A DNA stretch of 64,000 nucleotides from NCBI RefSeq assembly GCF_023684385.1, contig NZ_JAGSOJ010000004.1:310001-374000 (forward strand), read 5' to 3'. Source of the DNA: Oceanirhabdus seepicola (lineage in GTDB: Bacteria; Bacillota; Clostridia; Clostridiales; Clostridiaceae). How positions within the stretch are numbered: the first letter of the stretch is position 1; each line of letters begins with the position of its first letter. Below the pieces are notes generated by a model that did no database searches, had not been told where the DNA came from, and was given only the letters and a program-made list of their open reading frames with translations. The translations under genes were made by a program, and so were the position numbers. Shown here one piece after another: positions 50,740 through 58,980 of this stretch.

Positions 50740-51849
50740 CTATTCACCACCTATTATCTTATAATCAATTGTATAATCCTTTATTGTATCCTCATCAATT
50801 TCTACACCTAACCCATACCCTTCTGGTACAATAATAATTCCATTTTCAGCGGTAATTTCTGGTGTTATAAGATCTTTTTCAAAGTAACGCTTTGATGGTG
50901 ATAAATCTCCAGGTATATAAGTATCTTTGAGGCTTGCTAAATGAACATGTAGCATTTTTGATATACCACTTTCAAGCATACTTCCAATCCAATATTCAAT
51001 ATTGTTTTTTCTACATAGTTTTATCATTTCCCTTGCATAATACAAGCCACCAACACGTCCGACTTTTATGTTTACTACTTTTAAAACCTTTAACTTAATT
51101 GCTGTATTTAAATCCTCAATAGTTTGTATACTCTCATCCAAACATATAGGAGTTTTCATTTCTTCTTGAAGTTTCTTATATGCTTGAAAATCTCCTGAAT
51201 ATAAAGGTTCTTCTATACAAAGTAAATTGAGTTCATCAATTTTTTTCAACATTGGTATTTGACCATTCTTAAAACTTCTATTGGCATCTGCTAATAGTTG
51301 AATATGAGGGAATTTTTCTCTGATAGCCCTTAACTTATTTAATCCATCTTCCGGTTTAATCTTTATTTTAAAACGTTTATAACCATGTTTTATATAAAGA
51401 TTGATTTGTTCGATAAGGCTTTCAACATCCAAATCTCCTAATGCAATTCCACCATATATGCTATCATTAGTCTCTTCATTAAAAACAACATCCATAATTG
51501 ATTTTTTTTGTCTTCTAGCATATAAATCCACAAGAGCATTTTCTAAACCTGCAAGTGCCATAGGATAAATGGGATCGCTCCAAAGATGTATGTGAAATGG
51601 ATGTTCCATATCCTTATTAATTACATTTGGAATATAAACATTTTTTAATATATCTTTAGAATACGTCAGTGTTTCATCTGTATAAAATGGTTCATTAAAT
51701 GCAACTACTTCACCATATCCTATATTACCTAGTTCATCAATTGCTTTTATAATAATTGTCTCTCGATGCTTTAAAGTAGTTTGTGATGATTTGAAGGTAA
51801 ACTTCAAGGGCATTTTAATATGAAAAAGTTCTATTTTTTCAATTCTCAT
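50740..51849 (-). CDS. menC: o-Succinylbenzoate synthase
   Basis: This 369-aa enolase-superfamily enzyme dehydrates SHCHC to o-succinylbenzoate. Catalytic K-I-K-I-K near residue 160, metal ligands in L-L-A-D-A-N, C-I-E-E-P-L and C-L-D-E-S, and the second Lys in N-I-K-V-G-R. A family A repeat is inserted between menE and this gene. Confidence 0.94.
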   Translation of the reverse strand: MRIEKIELFHIKMPLKFTFKSSQTTLKHRETIIIKAIDELGNIGYGEVVAFNEPFYTDETLTYSKDILKNVYIPNVINKDMEHPFHIHLWSDPIYPMALAGLENALVDLYARRQKKSIMDVVFNEETNDSIYGGIALGDLDVESLIEQINLYIKHGYKRFKIKIKPEDGLNKLRAIREKFPHIQLLADANRSFKNGQIPMLKKIDELNLLCIEEPLYSGDFQAYKKLQEEMKTPICLDESIQTIEDLNTAIKLKVLKVVNIKVGRVGGLYYAREMIKLCRKNNIEYWIGSMLESGISKMLHVHLASLKDTYIPGDLSPSKRYFEKDLITPEITAENGIIIVPEGYGLGVEIDEDTIKDYTIDYKIIGGE

Positions 51850-51867
51850 TTAATATACCTCTATTAC

Positions 51868-52020
51868 GGCAAGTTCAAATAAATAACAATTCAGTATACT
51901 CGTCTATTTTGCAAACTACTTCATCCTCGGAACCCACTGAGAGAACCACTATCAGTCCAACTCGACCTATTTTCCAAAATATACTTCGCATCTTTGACTT
52001 GTTATTTATTTTCACATGCC
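51868..52020. repeat. Terminal-inverted-repeat element, full copy (family A) inside the men operon
   Basis: This 153-bp copy is opposite in orientation to that at 23271. Ends: GGCAAGTTCAAATAAATAAC and, inverted, GGCATGTGAAAATAAATAAC. Interior conserved AAGTCAAAGATGCGA, GGTCGAGTTGG, CAGTGGGTTCC and GAGGATGAAGTAG on the minus strand, with a CTGATAG / CTCTCAG hairpin. Its left border carries the last residue and stop codon of menE (G-M-stop). Confidence 0.85.
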
Positions 52021-53349
52021 TAGATTTTTTTTTAATATTTTGCCTGATGTATTCTTTGGAAGACTCTCTAGATAAATAATTTTTTTCGGAAGTTTATATT
52101 TTGCTAATTTATCTGAGAGATATTTTATTATTTCTTCTTCATTTAAAGAAGAAACAACATAAAGCACAGGAACTTGTCCCCACTTATCATCTTTCTTTCC
52201 AACAACTGCACATTCATTTATTTTGGGATGAGCATATAAAATATTCTCAATCTCTTTTGGATAAATATTTTCCCCACCAGATATAATTATGTTCTTGCGG
52301 CGGTCTAGTATATATAAAAATCCCTCTTCATCAAGATACCCTACATCCTGAGTATTAAAACAACCTACTATTTTCTCTTTTCCAATATAGCTATCCATCA
52401 ACATTGGACTTTTAATTAAAACTTCACCTATACCATTTTCATCTGCCTCTTTAATTAGAATATCTACTCCATGAAGTGGCAACCCTACTGACTCAATTTT
52501 ATTTGGATAATTCAATACTGAAAAAGTTGTTGACTGACTGGTTGTCTCTGTCATTCCATAAGTTTTATATATAGGAATATCTTTTTCTATACTTTTTTTA
52601 ACCAAAGGTTTGGGAATAAATTCACCACCCACTAATACAACACGTAAATTATGATTCTCAATTCTATTAACAATTCTATTTAACATTGTTGGTACAACTG
52701 ATATCATATTGATTTTACAGCTTTCTAGTAGTTTTAGTACTTCTTCTTCATGGAATTTTTCTACTATTGTAATCTGTGTTCCATTGTATAAACTTCTTAT
52801 TAGTATAGCTAATCCACCAATATGAAACATAGGTAACACAACAAGCCAATTATCTTCATCTGTTACACCCAAACTTTTTTGAGATGCTTTAACATGAGAG
52901 TGAAATTGTTTCCATCTAATAGGTACAGATTTAAATTCCCCTGTTGTAGCACTTGTGTTCATAATAACCGCCACTTTTTCTTCATTGAACTCTTCCTCTA
53001 GATTTACATGTGTCCCTTCACTCTCATACACTTCACTGAAAGATATAAATTTATTATCATAAGAAAATACACAATTAATTTTTAATGCTATTAATTGCTT
53101 TCTTATCTCCTCATCTGATAGTCGTATATTCAACATTAGCACTTCTTTTCCTAAAGCTTGAAGTGCTAAAAAGAACAATGCCATATGAACAGAGTTGTTT
53201 GAATAAATAGCAACCCTGGTCTCATTCTTTACATATGAAGAAAGTTTTCTAGCTAATTCTATTACACGCTGATAAACTTCTCTAAAAGTCATATCATTAA
53301 TAAATTTTTTATTAGGCCTTTCAAATTTATGTTTTCTAAGCCACTCCAT
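52012..53349 (-). CDS. menE: o-Succinylbenzoate-CoA ligase
   Basis: This 445-aa adenylate-forming enzyme has the P-loop-like T-S-A-T-T-G-E-F-K, Y-G-M-T-E-T-T, D-V-G-Y-L and D-R-R-K-N-I-I-I-S-G-G-E-N motifs, and the C-terminal Lys in N-T-S-G-K-I-L-K-K. The last codon and stop lie in the inserted repeat, so the original C-terminus may have been slightly different. In the men operon. Confidence 0.94.
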   Translation of the reverse strand: MEWLRKHKFERPNKKFINDMTFREVYQRVIELARKLSSYVKNETRVAIYSNNSVHMALFFLALQALGKEVLMLNIRLSDEEIRKQLIALKINCVFSYDNKFISFSEVYESEGTHVNLEEEFNEEKVAVIMNTSATTGEFKSVPIRWKQFHSHVKASQKSLGVTDEDNWLVVLPMFHIGGLAILIRSLYNGTQITIVEKFHEEEVLKLLESCKINMISVVPTMLNRIVNRIENHNLRVVLVGGEFIPKPLVKKSIEKDIPIYKTYGMTETTSQSTTFSVLNYPNKIESVGLPLHGVDILIKEADENGIGEVLIKSPMLMDSYIGKEKIVGCFNTQDVGYLDEEGFLYILDRRKNIIISGGENIYPKEIENILYAHPKINECAVVGKKDDKWGQVPVLYVVSSLNEEEIIKYLSDKLAKYKLPKKIIYLESLPKNTSGKILKKNLGM

Positions 53350-53380
53350 ACAATCACCTTTTAATATAAAACATTATTTT

Positions 53381-54223
53381 TTATGGATATTTAGGGAACT
53401 TCCCAAAGTTAGGTTTTCTTTTTTCTTTAAATGCATCTCTTCCTTCTTTTGCTTCCTCAGTTGTATAATATAATAATGTTGCATCTCCAGCTAATTGCTG
53501 TAATCCAGCTAATCCATCTGTATCTGCATTAAATGAAGCTTTTAAGAAACGAAGTGCCGTAGGTGAATGCTGTAAAATTTCTTGAGCCCATTTCACTGTT
53601 TCTTCTTCTAATTTTTCAAATGGTACCACTGTATTTACTAATCCCATATCAAGGGCTTCTTTTGCAGTATATTGACGACACAAATACCAAATTTCACGTG
53701 CTTTCTTATGACCAATAATACGTGCTAAATATCCTGCACCATATCCAGCATCAAAAGAACCTACCTTTGGTCCTGTTTGTCCAAATATTGCATTTTCAGA
53801 AGCGATTGTTAAATCACATACTATGTGAAGTACATGTCCTCCCCCAATTGCAAATCCATTAACCATTGCTATAACTGGTTTAGGAGTAACACGAATTAAA
53901 CGCTGTAAATCTAATACATTTAAACGTGGAATCTGGTCTTCACCTACATACCCTCCATGTCCACGTACCTTCTGATCTCCACCTGAACAAAATGCTTCTT
54001 TATCTTGACCTTGTCCATGATTTGCACCTGTTAAAACAATTACTCCTACTCTTTCATCTTCACGAGCTATTGTGAAAGCATCTATTAATTCCATTACTGT
54101 TCTCGGACGGAATGCATTACGCACTTCCGGTCGATTAATTGTAATCTTTCCAATTCCATCATATGTTTCATATGTTATATCTTCATAATTACGATCTAGC
54201 TTTTCCCAAGAAAACTTACTCAT
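53381..54223 (-). CDS. menB: Dihydroxynaphthoyl-CoA synthase
   Basis: This 280-aa crotonase-fold enzyme cyclises o-succinylbenzoyl-CoA. C-S-G-G-D-Q-K-V-R-G-H, G-F-A-I-G-G-G-H and F-G-Q-T-G-P-K-V-G-S-F-D-A-G-Y-G are diagnostic of MenB. The start at ATG 54223 (MSKFSWEKL) follows GGAG at 8 nt. An upstream extension overlaps menH and is rejected. Confidence 0.96.
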   Translation of the reverse strand: MSKFSWEKLDRNYEDITYETYDGIGKITINRPEVRNAFRPRTVMELIDAFTIAREDERVGVIVLTGANHGQGQDKEAFCSGGDQKVRGHGGYVGEDQIPRLNVLDLQRLIRVTPKPVIAMVNGFAIGGGHVLHIVCDLTIASENAIFGQTGPKVGSFDAGYGAGYLARIIGHKKAREIWYLCRQYTAKEALDMGLVNTVVPFEKLEEETVKWAQEILQHSPTALRFLKASFNADTDGLAGLQQLAGDATLLYYTTEEAKEGRDAFKEKRKPNFGKFPKYP

Positions 54224-54266
54224 ATTTAACACTCCTTTTATTCTATAAGATTTTATAATACCTACT

Positions 54267-55061
54267 TTATAATAAGAATTCACTTAACATTTTATTAAAC
54301 TTATCAGGATTTTCTATATGTGTGTTATGTCCTACACCACATATTGTTTTATGTTTTACATTAAAATTTAACTTTTGAAACTCATTGCCCATCTCTTTGT
54401 ATTTTTTATCATATTCTCCACTGATAAATAATACTGGCATAGTTAAATTTACTATTTCGTCTTTTAAACAAGGAAAACTTCCTTGCCCTGTATATAACAG
54501 TGTATTTGAAAGTGCATGTGTTTCATTGGATAGCCTTCTTTTACTTATATCATTCTTAATATTTTCAGGTAAATTTTTTTGTGATTCAAAAATACTTAAA
54601 TTGGACCAAAAGTCATTAAACCACTCTATTCCTTTTTCTCTTATACTCTTGGCTAATTCAAAATCTTTATTTCTCCGCTTTAATCGATTTCTGAAATCAC
54701 ATTCACCATATGATGAACTTTCTAAAATCAGTTGAGTAATTTCATTTTGGTAAGATAATGCATAGGCTAATGCTATCCGCCCACCCATGGAATAGCCTAC
54801 CATTGAATATTTTTCAAAGCCTAATTCTTGAATAAGCTTATTAAAATGCTTTATCATTACTTTCAAATCATAATATTCACTGGAATACGGCTTATCACTA
54901 TTCCCATGCCCAATAAGGTCTATCAAAATCAGTTTATATCCTTTTAATTCAAGTAACTTCCATGTATTTAGATTTTCAGAAAACCCATGGAGACAAATAA
55001 TTGGCTTTCCTTCTCCTTTTATATGAATATGATATTTAATATTTTCAATTTCTATAAACAT
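54267..55061 (-). CDS. menH: SHCHC synthase
   Basis: This 264-aa alpha/beta hydrolase has the nucleophile elbow G-Y-S-M-G-G-R near residue 85, H-G-F-S-E-N at the N-terminus and H-N at the C-terminal catalytic His. It eliminates pyruvate from SEPHCHC in the menaquinone pathway. Between menD and menB. Confidence 0.92.
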   Translation of the reverse strand: MFIEIENIKYHIHIKGEGKPIICLHGFSENLNTWKLLELKGYKLILIDLIGHGNSDKPYSSEYYDLKVMIKHFNKLIQELGFEKYSMVGYSMGGRIALAYALSYQNEITQLILESSSYGECDFRNRLKRRNKDFELAKSIREKGIEWFNDFWSNLSIFESQKNLPENIKNDISKRRLSNETHALSNTLLYTGQGSFPCLKDEIVNLTMPVLFISGEYDKKYKEMGNEFQKLNFNVKHKTICGVGHNTHIENPDKFNKMLSEFLL

Positions 55062-55070
55062 AATGACATC

Positions 55071-56720
55071 CTATAATTTTGTATATTTATCATGTAACTC
55101 TTTGCTTAACTGTGAATCAGTTTTTACTTCAATTAGCTTTATTCCTTTTAAATTTAATGCTTCATTAAAAACATTTTCAAATGACTCATAATCCTGAACT
55201 TCATAGTACTTTAAGTCATACAAGGTTTTTATCCCTTGAAAATTTATGCCATGCGGGGTTAAGAATAAATATTCAAAGTGTTTTTCCCTACTTTGTGGTA
55301 AATTCCTGAAGATTCCTCCCCCATCATTGTTTAATAACAGTATAATTAAATTTAAATTATGTGTTTTTCCAACTAACAATCCGTTTAAATCATGGTAAAA
55401 TGATAAATCACCAGTTACCAAAACTGTTGGCTTATTAGATGATGCCACCCCTAATGCTGTTGAAACTATACCCTCAATTCCATTTGCTCCTCTGTTACAT
55501 AACAACTTGATATTTTGATTTCGTGCTTCAAAAAAGTAATCCACATAACGAATTGACATACTATTTGATACAACTACACGACTTTCTCCTGGCAGCATGT
55601 TCTGTACCTTCTGAATCAATTTGCCTTCGAACAAGTTCTTCTCATCTTTAACTTCATTTAATTGTTTACGCATTTTCTTTTGATAATGTACCCACTTATT
55701 CAAATATTCTGTGTTAGTATTTTGTATAAAAATAGACTTTGCAAACCATTTTGGAGATGAAATTATAAATTTTTTCGTGGATATTGCAGAATTTCTATAT
55801 TCAAATATTTCATCTACTTGTATATATAAAACATCTTTATGCATTGACAAAAACTGCTGTATTCTCTTTGATAAAGGAACTTGTCCAAAGTGAATAATAA
55901 ATTCGGGCTTTAACTCTTTCTTAATGTCATTATTTTTTAGAAATGCATCATAACTATCAATAATTATATCCCTTGAATAATTTCTTAGATTTGAAATTGG
56001 ATCAGCTAATACTGGTACTTTTAACCGTTCTCCCAACTCCAATACTTCTTCGTAATAGTTTGAGTAAGCATCTCCACCACAAATTATGATCCCTTTTTTA
56101 TCTTTAAATATTGAACTGTCAACCGTGGACTGTACATTGCCATTTATAAATTCAAATTTATCTTTTTCAAGACCTACAATAAAATCTAATTGCTCCAAAT
56201 CTGGTATTAATGGTTCTCTAATTGGTACATTAATATGAACCACACCATAAGGTTTTAACATAGAACTACAATACGCTTTTTGCATGACACTACGCACATA
56301 TCTATACATATTATCTCTTTCTTCTGGTAGCGCTAACTCTTCATAATATTTTGTATAGTCATGAAATATTTTATTTTGATCGATTGTCTGTGGTGCTCCA
56401 ATACTCCGAAGTTCATGAGGTCGGTCTGCACTTAAAATAATTAATGGTACTCTTGAATATTTAGCTTCAACAATTGCAGGAAAATAATTTGTAACTGCAG
56501 AGCCTGAAGTGCAAAGTAATACAACAGCCCTTTCATTTTCTTTTGCAATACCAAGTGCGAAGAAACCCGCTGATCTCTCATCAATATTTATATAAGTTTT
56601 AAAATCATGTTCACAAAATAACAAAGCCAGAGGTGTTGAACGGGAACCTGGGCTAATTACAACTTCACGAACACCTAATTGATATAATTCATCAACTAAA
56701 GCAGTAAAATAGTTTGTCAT
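55071..56720 (-). CDS. menD: SEPHCHC synthase
   Basis: This 549-aa thiamine-diphosphate enzyme joins 2-oxoglutarate and isochorismate. S-P-G-S-R-S-T-P-L-A near residue 24, D-E-R-S-A-G-F-F-A-L-G, and the ThDP motif G-D-L-S-F-Y-H-D-L-N-G-L are MenD hallmarks. 9 nt upstream of menH. Confidence 0.96.
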   Translation of the reverse strand: MTNYFTALVDELYQLGVREVVISPGSRSTPLALLFCEHDFKTYINIDERSAGFFALGIAKENERAVVLLCTSGSAVTNYFPAIVEAKYSRVPLIILSADRPHELRSIGAPQTIDQNKIFHDYTKYYEELALPEERDNMYRYVRSVMQKAYCSSMLKPYGVVHINVPIREPLIPDLEQLDFIVGLEKDKFEFINGNVQSTVDSSIFKDKKGIIICGGDAYSNYYEEVLELGERLKVPVLADPISNLRNYSRDIIIDSYDAFLKNNDIKKELKPEFIIHFGQVPLSKRIQQFLSMHKDVLYIQVDEIFEYRNSAISTKKFIISSPKWFAKSIFIQNTNTEYLNKWVHYQKKMRKQLNEVKDEKNLFEGKLIQKVQNMLPGESRVVVSNSMSIRYVDYFFEARNQNIKLLCNRGANGIEGIVSTALGVASSNKPTVLVTGDLSFYHDLNGLLVGKTHNLNLIILLLNNDGGGIFRNLPQSREKHFEYLFLTPHGINFQGIKTLYDLKYYEVQDYESFENVFNEALNLKGIKLIEVKTDSQLSKELHDKYTKL

Positions 56721-56737
56721 TGATTTTTTCCTCTTAT

Positions 56738-57883
56738 CTATAGACTTTCTACAATTGTTTTTAATTTATTTTTAGTTTCAATATATTCATCTTTACAATC
56801 TGATTTATCTACCACACCACAACCTGTATAAGCAAAAACTTCATTTCCATCAATAAGTGCAGATCGTATACCCACTACAAATATCCCATATCCATTTCCA
56901 TCTACAATCCCAATTGGAGAAGCATATAGTCCTCTCTCATGTTTTTCATATTTCTTAATCAATTCTAAAGCAGTATTAGCAGGATATCCTCCTAATGCAG
57001 GGGTTGGATGTAGTCGTTTCACCCATTCCAATAATGTACTTTTTTTATCCTTTGCATAAATATTTGTGTGTAGATGATGTAGATTTTTAAGTGTTAAAAT
57101 TCCTGTCTTATCTACCATAATTTCATTTGTATATTCCTTCATAGTATTAACTATTGAATCAATAACTATTTTATGTTCATGAACATTTTTTGAATCATTC
57201 AACAGTATTTCTTTTCGTAATTCATCATCTTTCTCACTACGAGAAATTGTACCTGCTAGAGCATAACTTAAAATATTATTTTTCTCTTTTTGAAGCAATA
57301 CTTCAGGTGTTGCACCTAAAAAAGTCTTTCCATTCTTATAATAGGCAAATATAAAACTATTAGGATTTTTCTCCATAAGATTTTGAAGTACACTTTCTAC
57401 ATTTACACAAGTATCACATTGTATTTTAACTTCTCTAGAAATAACAACTTTATTTACTTTTTTTGTTGATATTCCTTTATCTACAGCAGAAAATAATTGT
57501 TTCCAATCTTCATAGTCATCATTTGAGTATTTATAAGAATGTTTGGAAATTTTAATCTGTATATTTTCAATTTCAACTGAATCTTTAAAGTAATATAGTG
57601 TTTGCTCTCCATCCTTTTCAACAAAATAATATTCAAATGCAATAGTTTCATTACCAAGTCCCGACCATTTTTTATCTTTGATTAAATTAAAAAATGTCCT
57701 AGATGAAAAGGCATATAAACATTTCTTTAACTCTTCTTTACTTGAGATAGTTTTTAAGTGTTTAGCCCCCATAATGAACTCTTTTTTTAATGGGTTATAA
57801 AATAAAAAACGTTCTTCATTTTTAAAATGATTCCAGAATGAAAGTGGATTATCTAATTTAATTTGTTTCTTTCCATATTCCAA
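56738..57883 (-). CDS. menF: Isochorismate synthase
   Basis: This 381-aa chorismate-binding enzyme converts chorismate to isochorismate. G-A-T-P-E-V-L-L, A-L-A-G-T-I-S-R, H-E-H-K-I-V-I and H-P-T-P-A-L-G-G-Y-P are conserved. The start is placed at TTG 57883, 8 nt after GGAGG; ATG 57919 lies inside the upstream hairpin and would leave the Shine-Dalgarno within the coding region. Confidence 0.93.
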   Translation of the reverse strand: MEYGKKQIKLDNPLSFWNHFKNEERFLFYNPLKKEFIMGAKHLKTISSKEELKKCLYAFSSRTFFNLIKDKKWSGLGNETIAFEYYFVEKDGEQTLYYFKDSVEIENIQIKISKHSYKYSNDDYEDWKQLFSAVDKGISTKKVNKVVISREVKIQCDTCVNVESVLQNLMEKNPNSFIFAYYKNGKTFLGATPEVLLQKEKNNILSYALAGTISRSEKDDELRKEILLNDSKNVHEHKIVIDSIVNTMKEYTNEIMVDKTGILTLKNLHHLHTNIYAKDKKSTLLEWVKRLHPTPALGGYPANTALELIKKYEKHERGLYASPIGIVDGNGYGIFVVGIRSALIDGNEVFAYTGCGVVDKSDCKDEYIETKNKLKTIVESL

Positions 57884-57906
57884 ATTTACCAACCTCCAAT
57901 CTAAAG

Positions 57907-57941
57907 AACAAATGACCAAATAAATTATTAGGTCATTTGTT
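57907..57941 (-). promoter_or_regulatory. Hairpin between polyprenyl synthase and menF
   Basis: AACAAATGACC / GGTCATTTGTT (perfect 11-bp stem, 13-nt loop) overlaps the upstream stop codon and lies just before the menF Shine-Dalgarno. No T-run follows, so it is not a full terminator; a processing or translational element is plausible. Confidence 0.55.
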
Positions 57942-58755
57942 AAACATTCATTATATAATCCATTAGTTCATATAGATTTTGCTTATATTCAGAATCCTGA
58001 AGTCCGCTAATTGCTTCCTTTGCCTTTGAAGAAAACTCACGAGCATCATCCATAGTAACATGCTTTAGTGTTTCAGGATCATCATCTTCAAAATCATCCT
58101 TTATTTGATATGCCATTCCAAAATTCAAACCAAAGCTTTCCATATTCTGTACATCATTTTCTGAAGCCCCTGCTAATATTGCTCCCAATTTACAACATAT
58201 ACTCATAAATAAAGCAGTTTTACCCTCAATAATTCTGAAATATTTTTCACGGTCAATATTTCCCTTAGCTTGCTCAATCTCAGCCACACACATTTTGTAA
58301 CTAAGTGATGCAATGTCTTGTGAGTATTTTACTGGAAACAAATTAGAAACTATAGAATATGCATAAGCAAATAAAGTATCTCCTGCTAATACCGCTAATT
58401 TATTACCAAATGTATTATTTAGTGTTTTCTGTCCTCGTCTAGTCATATCTTCATCTATTATGTCATCATGTACTAAACTTGCACTGTGTAATAGTTCAAA
58501 TGCCAATGCTAACTGTATTACATCATTCTCTTCCATATCTACTTGTCCATTTTTAACTGCTCCAGCAGATAAAAATGTTAATGCTGGGCGAAGATGTTTC
58601 CCAGAATTTTTAAAGAAATATTCGAATAATTCACTAACATCAGGAACCCCAGCATTAATTGCAAGATTATTTAGTTCATATTTGAGCTTCGTTATTTTTG
58701 GGTCGATTGGTTTATAAATATCATTCAATTTCAATCTACTATCCCACACTTTCAT
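57940..58755 (-). CDS. Polyprenyl diphosphate synthase for the menaquinone side chain
   Basis: This 271-aa trans-prenyltransferase has the first Asp motif H-D-D-I-I-D-E-D near residue 95 and second K-D-D-F-E-D-D-D near 218, with K-H-L-R-P-A at the N-terminal side. It is about 50 residues shorter than typical IspB/HepT proteins. No small HepS-like subunit is adjacent. First gene of the men operon, so it makes the menaquinone tail; chain length cannot be read from sequence with certainty. Confidence 0.9.
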   Translation of the reverse strand: MKVWDSRLKLNDIYKPIDPKITKLKYELNNLAINAGVPDVSELFEYFFKNSGKHLRPALTFLSAGAVKNGQVDMEENDVIQLALAFELLHSASLVHDDIIDEDMTRRGQKTLNNTFGNKLAVLAGDTLFAYAYSIVSNLFPVKYSQDIASLSYKMCVAEIEQAKGNIDREKYFRIIEGKTALFMSICCKLGAILAGASENDVQNMESFGLNFGMAYQIKDDFEDDDPETLKHVTMDDAREFSSKAKEAISGLQDSEYKQNLYELMDYIMNV

Positions 58756-58812
58756 ATTTTTTTAGTTGATTTTTTATCTTAATAATGTATTTGTTATTTA
58801 TTTGTCATTTAA

Positions 58813-58879
58813 ATTTTATCTATTATACTGCTTATTATCAATGTTTCTTGACTATTGTCACATCGAGTCGACCATTGTA
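58813..58879 (-). promoter_or_regulatory. Menaquinone operon promoter with GACTATWGTC operator
   Basis: -35 TTGATA (58836-58841), 17 bp, -10 TAAAAT (58813-58818), reading leftward into the polyprenyl synthase gene. GACTATTGTC (58850-58859) ends 8 nt upstream of the -35; a degenerate second site GACCATTGTA (58870-58879) lies 20 bp further. Confidence 0.8.
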
Positions 58880-58900
58880 ATAATAGGTAGTTATAAAAAT

Positions 58901-58935
58901 AATGCCCTGTTAAATAAAAATCTAACAGAGGCATT
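58901..58935 (-). terminator. Terminator of the NDH-2 gene
   Basis: AATGCCCTGTTA / TAACAGAGGCATT pair with one bulge, followed on the minus strand by ATTTTTAT. It separates ndh from the men promoter. Confidence 0.7.
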
Positions 58936-58980
58936 AAAATTTATATTATCTAAAATGTGGTTTGTGGTTTTAATTATTAA

